The notes under the pieces are model-generated. The model searched no databases. It had not been told where the DNA came from and saw nothing but the letters and a program-made list of their open reading frames with translations. DNA of 64,000 bases from Lineus longissimus (taxonomy: Eukaryota > Nemertea > Pilidiophora > Heteronemertea > Lineidae), in the NCBI RefSeq assembly GCF_910592395.1, contig NC_088312.1, forward strand, positions 23,009,292 through 23,073,291. The letters are read 5' to 3'. The translations under genes were made by a program, and so were the position numbers. This document shows, in pieces, positions 58,838-64,000 of this stretch (position 1 is the first letter of the stretch; each line of letters begins with the position of its first letter).

Positions 58838-59330
58838 CTGTGCTTACATACATGTACAGTGTGTTTGTGCTTACATACAGTGTGTCTGTGCTTACATACA
58901 GTGTGTTTGTGCTTACATACAGTGTGTTTGTGCTTACATACAGTGTGTTTGTGCTTACATACAGTGTGTTTGTGCTTACATACAGTGTGTTTGTGTTTAC
59001 ATACAGTGTGTTTGTGCTTACATACAGTGTGTTTGTGCTTACATACAGTGTGTTTGTGCTTACATACAGTGTGTTTGTGCTTACATACAGTGTGTTTGTG
59101 CTTACATACAGTGTGTCTGTGCTTACATACAGTGTGTTCGTGCTTACATACAGTGTGTTCGTGCTTACATACAGTGTGTTTGTGCTTGCATACAGTGTGT
59201 TTGTGCTTACATACAGTGTGTTTGTGCTTACATACAGTGTGTTTGTGCTTACATACAGTGTGTTTGTGCTTACATACAGTGTGTTTGTGCTTACATACAG
59301 TGTGTTTGTGCTTACATACAGTGTGTTGGC
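58838..59330 (+). repeat. 21-bp minisatellite, about 22 copies
   Basis: The unit GTGTTTGTGCTTACATACAG plus T repeats about 22 times with rare C/T changes. Because 21 is a multiple of three, long open frames result: one reads VFVLTYS repeatedly, another CLCLHTV. The first opens at a Met at 58714 and spans 237 codons. I regard these as by-products of the repeat, lying 1.1 kb beyond the RABL2 stop. Confidence 0.95.
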
Positions 59331-62300
59331 TCTTGTTGCTGGCTTGTGTTTGAAGTTATTGGAAATGATTCACATTTTGTCGCCAAATTTGGTAAGAGTT
59401 TTACTTCTTGGTCCTTGGTATGAATGAAGGGTGTGAAGTTCCTGTTCAAAGGAATTTAATTGTCTACACTTAACTGGGGGGGGGTCTGTAGGACGTTGCA
59501 CCCTATTTCCTTGTATGTTGGACCAACTAGGTATTCACGACTACTGCTCACCATTATGTGGTGACTATCATTATTAATAATTAATATAAATATTATTGTC
59601 TATAGTTGCATTTTATATTGTCACGAAATGTTATTTATTACAATTTGATTCCTATAGTCTATGCTCTTTGATTCTATCCATTTTTAGTGCTAATGATTGT
59701 ATTGTTGCATGAGAAACAGGTAACACGCCTTGACTTGCTGGTCAATCGAAATCCTTGTCTCATTTCAGGCCTCAGAGAATCGAAATCCTTGTCTCATTTC
59801 AGGCCTAAGAGAAAAAAAAATTTCGTTGCCACTGAAAAATCCAAAGGCCCTGATGAGTCTTTGCAGTGTTACTAATGTACTGGTATGTAAAGTGTATGTT
59901 ATGTAATGAAGTAGTCTCTATACATGTAGTTCCATGATATTTTTATACCATTGTAAATTGTCTGTAGATAAGTAAACATATCAGTTGTGGGTCTGGTGGA
60001 AAGCCACCTTAAACTCACCCCTTACACAGGTCGTAATGGAGGCCTTTATTTATTCCAAGTTTCACTCCGATAATATTTCCGAAAAATATTTATCACTTTA
60101 AATCTTTAATCAAGCATACTTGCTGTAAGGTGTGTGCTTTGAATCACTTTGTTTTCCAAGACTGAATGCTAGTTTGGAGCAGAGTCTATAAAACTCTATG
60201 GAATTGTTTTTGGTTTGGTTGAATTTCCTTGCAACTGTATCTTTTGTTTTTGGTCATAAAGCTTTATTGCACCAAGACATTTTCAAGTGGCTTGCCTTCT
60301 GACCTAATAATTCAGGCTTGGCAGTTGGCCAGGCTGTGTCAGTATAGGGTACATGTAAGCATAGCTGGTTCATATAGTTCATTCTAGTCTTCTGACGTCA
60401 GAGGACACAAAATTACCACATCCTGCATATTATTGCGGGCCTATTACATCAACACGTTATTTCCATTGAAGGGATTTCAGCAATTATGTGCCTTACATTG
60501 TGAGTTATACAGCTGTATAACATCACTGTCTTTAAATGGAAGATGAAAAATGCAAGTCACCAGCACAACAGAAGACTCTAGAATCATAAATCCCACCAGC
60601 TTTGTCTCAAACATTTTGGTCTTGGCTTGTAAAGTTCTTTTATGTTAATGCATTTGAAAGACTCCATCCAAACCCCAATGTGGGCCACTTCAACCGCTGG
60701 AACCTTATTGTCAGGTTCTCCTGAGGTTGCTACATATCTGTTTTACAGTAATAAATCGACCTGTTTCCTAGATGCAGAAAATTTGTAGATTTTTGTTCGT
60801 ACATTGTAAAATCATAATGGTTATCCTCATTGCATTGAAATTTGATGGGCAAATAGTGCTTTATATGTATGAACAGAATAAAACATGGTTACCTGGTAAC
60901 CTGCCTGTTGGATTTGGCTTAATGCGTTTCGCAATGAAACTTCACGTAAAATGTATTTTATTTTTTAATTTCATTCAATGCACTTTATACATGCACACTT
61001 ATGTAGTTATCAACAAATATTCACAGTATAAAAGTCCAAGACAATCCAACTTGTTGCTGATGTCACACATTTAAATGTTTGTTTGAAAACTGTGCAACAT
61101 GTTTAGCACCAAACGTGTTGAATGCAAACTTCTGCTATAAATGTGGATGTTTTAATGATACGCATTTATGAGCACATCTTGTGATTGTGAATGCGTAGCC
61201 ATGCTGTTACTTAAAAAACTTGTAAGTTTATGTAGTCTGTTGTCATTTTTAAATGGACACTCATAATAAATGTTTGCAGCCGTCCGACTCCTAGGTAGAT
61301 TTAAAGCTAGGTAGTACAACTCGAGAAGGACAATTTTCTGACACCATCCAAAAGTTTGCACAACAACAAGTCACCTGGTAGAGACTCGGTATGTTCTCCT
61401 CTGCACCTGTAGAGTAACATTTTAGGTACATTTTGTCACTGTATGGTCTGCTGTATCAGGCAGTGTAATTCAGTTGTGATACCATATTTGAAACTTGGAG
61501 ATTCAGTTTTGAAGTCTTATACTAAGCATCAAATCCTTCTACGGTTTAGAGTTTACAGTAGAGTCTTATTAATCACCCAAGGGGCCGACAAGTTTGTCTC
61601 TCTCTGATGTTTCCTGAGCGCAGTAGTCACTGTCCATTGAAATGACCATTTGGGGTAAATCTCGAGGTCCAGCAAAGGTAGAACCAATTCACTGTGGACT
61701 AGCAGACACTGCTAAACAGACATAATGACCAGACCACTTGCCACATTCTACGGTTTGTGGGTGGGTGAGGACATTTGATGTGGCAGGTTCATAGACATTA
61801 CACCACGTGCCAAAGTTGTATTGACAGGCCCTCCAAAACAAAAGGAAATGCTCTATTGTGTTTCTTCTGGCATGTATAGCACTGAATGCTTGTACATGTA
61901 AACACAGTGTTATAGGGAGTTCCACTATGTACAGGTCATAGGAGTTGTGTTTGAATACCGTCCTTGTTGTACTCCTTTAGTATCGGTTTTTGTGGGGATA
62001 TTTTGTGTGCCAGCTCGTCCACCGGTTGCTCAAAGATTGGTGTGTTACTCCTGTTGTGGAGAAAGCGTGAATAACATCTTATCAAATGTTCGTATTTAAT
62101 GAAATAAAACAATTTATCTTTAACACTTTGGTTTGTGTCTTCTGTGTCCTGCATTCGTCTGCATCTGAGTGGTGATCCATTTTGGCAGGCCCTGGCTGCT
62201 CAACTGTCCTGCTATGCGACAGTCACATCCAGACCAAAGAAAGCATTGCAGCTCCAACGCTAATCCAACACAGTGAAAGATATGAGATAGTTGTAACCAA

Positions 62301-62444
62301 ACCGGTCTTGGCAGATCAACAGTCTTGCAAACGTTGGAAGAGTGATGAGACATCACAACCAGTACAGATCCGCTGACTCTTGCTGAAACGAAATGCAACA
62401 GTCACAACCGGACCGAATCTCGCCTGGTCGCTCCACTGCCGGGT

Positions 62445-62700
62445 TTGGTTGCAGTATCTCCTGTCTATCAGGTCTGGTTGTGGCAGCATCTCCTGTCTAT
62501 CAGGTCTGATTGTGACAGCATATGCTGTATTATCAGGTCTGGTTGTGCCAGCATCTCCTGTCTATCAGGTCTGATTGTGACAGCATATGCTGTATTATCA
62601 GGTCTGGTTGAGCCAGCATCTCCTGTCTATCAGGTCTGATTGTGACAGCATATGCTGTATTATCAGGTCTGGTTGTGCCAGCATGTTATGGTATATGGTT
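62445..62700 (+). repeat. 65-bp tandem repeat, about 3.5 copies
   Basis: The unit joins two half-units, TCAGGTCTGGTTGTGCCAGC ATCTCCTGTCTA and TCAGGTCTGATTGTGACAGC ATATGCTGTATTA, so a ~32-bp ancestral repeat probably doubled first. The flanking 62170-62440 has diverged words of the same kind. Confidence 0.85.
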
Positions 62701-63004
62701 GTTGCAGTGTTGTCTCTTCAGGTCTGGTGTTCTGGTTTTATGCAATCCCTTTCTGAAAATGATCAGGTATCACCAAGTCGGTCAAATCAGCGTTAGTCAC
62801 CAATGTCTTGCTGATTGAGCGTCCTGGCTCATCCATGGATCTTATGTTACCTAGGCGATGAACACGACAGTTACCAATCAACATATCATCATGCTCTGAT
62901 TCTCCCGACATTCGTTGACGATCCAGCAAGAGCAGGCGATCCAAGTCACTGAAAGACAAAAGACAACCTTTATAATGAGAGGGACATGATACCGTTTGTG
63001 ATTG

Positions 63005-63160
63005 CATGAGAGAAGGACTAAGGACATCTTCACGGAGAGGACACAAGGACATCTTCGTTGGGGAAAGGACATAAGGACATGTTCATGGGGAAAGGACATT
63101 AGGACATCTTCCTGAGGGAACGGACACAAGGAAATCTTCACTAGGGGAAAGACTAAAGGA
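63005..63160 (+). repeat. ~33-bp degenerate tandem repeat
   Basis: About five copies share AAGGACATCTTC followed by GGGGAAAGGACA, as in AGGACATAAGGACATGTTC and GGACATTAGGACATCTTC. Located about 670-820 bp upstream of the cryptochrome ATG. Confidence 0.8.
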
Positions 63161-63544
63161 CAAAACAACCATAATTTATTGCTGGCAGGTCCTCCATCAA
63201 AATGGCAACCACACCAAAAATTCTCAACGTATTGGTGATCTGAAGCTTGTGTGAAATTAAAAAGACGGGAAAACGGAATTTCTTTAGGCGTATGTCCTTT
63301 GCCAGCCACCGTTAGGCCTACAAAATATCGACAGGCGGAGTAGTCCTATATTGAAGATCACTGATTATGTCAGGATGATCCTGCCCCTAGGCTATCACAG
63401 TATTCAATATAAAGTGTCTTGCCTAAGGTACGTGGTGTCACATCTGATGATGTCACAGACACGTTGTTTGCCATACAGATGGATGGTGATAGTGAAGTGC
63501 AAATTGTCATTGCAATGTTCCTTTTCCCGTTGTCCAATTTATAA

Positions 63545-63550
63545 CACGTG
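63545..63550. promoter_or_regulatory. E-box CACGTG upstream of cryptochrome
   Basis: A perfect CACGTG lies 278 bp before the cryptochrome ATG. In animals with a vertebrate-type clock, CLOCK/BMAL1 acts on such boxes in cry promoters. ATTAACATAA at about 63665-63674 resembles a D-box (TTATGTAA type). Neither site is proven functional. Confidence 0.35.
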
Positions 63551-63827
63551 TTCAACACTGACATCTGGGCAAATACTGTACAGTTCAGCTTTAAAATAGA
63601 ACCAGAAAACGTGCAATTATGCAAAACTAATGTTATGTGCATACATAAGTAGTTACTATAAGTAATTAACATAAGCTCACGTTTGTGCGGCATGGATTGA
63701 GCGCAGTTGGGCTAAGGTTTTTATTAGAATTGTACTAGAGGTAACTGACTGGCAAACTTAAACATTATCTTCTCAGAATCGGAGCGTCTTGTAAGGACCA
63801 TTATTTGCCTGGTTAGGATACTCTGTC

Positions 63828-64000
63828 ATGGCGTTACAGCCCATTTCTGACGGGCCAAAACCCAAGAACGTTTTGCACTGGTTTCGTCGAGGACTCCGCC
63901 TTCATGACAATCCCGCTCTTTTGGAGTCTATTCAAGGTGCAACAACTTTCAGATGTGTTTATATTCTGGACCCTTGGTTTGCCGCAGGAACCTCACAAGT
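63828..64000 (+). CDS. CRY-like: Animal cryptochrome, 5' end only (cut by window edge)
   Basis: From ATG 63828 the frame reads an 11-residue leader then [40 protein letters not shown] and FAAGTSQV, running off the window. This is the start of the photolyase-homology alpha/beta domain. [10 protein letters not shown] and the conserved [14 protein letters not shown] segment match vertebrate-type (type II) cryptochromes more closely than (6-4) photolyases. Such proteins repress CLOCK/BMAL1 in the circadian loop. An E-box lies 278 bp upstream. No in-frame donor is visible before the window end. Confidence 0.92.
   Translation, partial: MALQPISDGPKPKNVLHWFRRGLRLHDNPALLESIQGATTFRCVYILDPWFAAGTSQ

Larger units (their letters stand above)
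57632..63827. other. RABL2 3' region and intergenic DNA
   Basis: Contents: the RABL2 3' UTR of unknown length, the 21-bp minisatellite at 58838-59330, a short G-run at about 59477, a duplicated ATCGAAATCCTTGTCTCATT at about 59748 and 59779, the tandem repeats at 62445-62700 and 63005-63160, and the upstream region of the cryptochrome gene. Plus-strand AATAAA occurs near 60888 and 62101. No conserved coding frame was found; frames such as 60772-61074 look random. Confidence 0.5.

Noticed and set aside
58820-59353. CLCLHTV-repeat protein as a real gene
   Set aside because: It is a second frame of the same 21-bp minisatellite. Two frames being open is explained by the repeat length.

Overview
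The window is nuclear DNA from an animal. Protein genes are split by short GT-AG introns, intergenic distances are several kilobases, and tandem and dispersed repeats are plentiful. The gene set (an animal-type cryptochrome, RABL2, a Dispatched-like transporter, a SENP6/7 SUMO protease) and the base composition suit a marine invertebrate bilaterian such as an echinoderm, hemichordate or lophotrochozoan. The sequence alone does not settle the phylum. No bacterial, plasmid or CRISPR feature is present.

Layout. 1-5400 is gene-poor, with an 800-bp tandem duplication and several repeat fragments. 5461-14536 (+) is a 20-exon SENP6/SENP7-type SUMO protease whose reading frame I joined exon by exon (about 1,146 aa). 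17403-20327 (-) is an essentially single-exon gene for an unrecognised 974-aa disordered protein carrying PP1-docking-like motifs; it converges on the SENP gene. 20345-28250 is an intergenic desert with minisatellites. 28413-34138 (+) is a seven-exon coiled-coil gene of about 1,346 aa with a Pro/His/Gly-rich tail. 36071-36480 looks like a non-autonomous DNA transposon. 36504-36956 (-) is a small secreted Cys-rich peptide gene. 38133-50760 (-) is a Dispatched-like RND/sterol-sensing-domain transporter of about 1,067 aa. Its 5.3-kb second intron is almost filled by a five-unit tandem array of ~855-bp repeats, each holding a tRNA-like Pol III promoter followed by a T-run. 52454-57631 (+) is RABL2 (231 aa, eight exons). 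57632-63827 is repeat-bearing non-coding sequence. 63828-64000 (+) is the first coding exon of a cryptochrome, cut by the window end, with a CACGTG E-box about 280 bp upstream.

The genes do not form an operon or one pathway. RABL2 is a ciliary-trafficking GTPase and Dispatched proteins release Hedgehog-type lipidated ligands, but their adjacency here is probably incidental. The most unusual structures are the intronic tRNA-like array, the PP1-motif protein, a decayed exon duplication in the SENP gene, two furin-type sites in the Dispatched ectodomain, and a 26-bp perfect palindrome near 37770.

Exon boundaries come from manual reading of splice signals, phase and similarity to remembered family sequences. 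Untranslated ends and transcription starts are mostly not determined.
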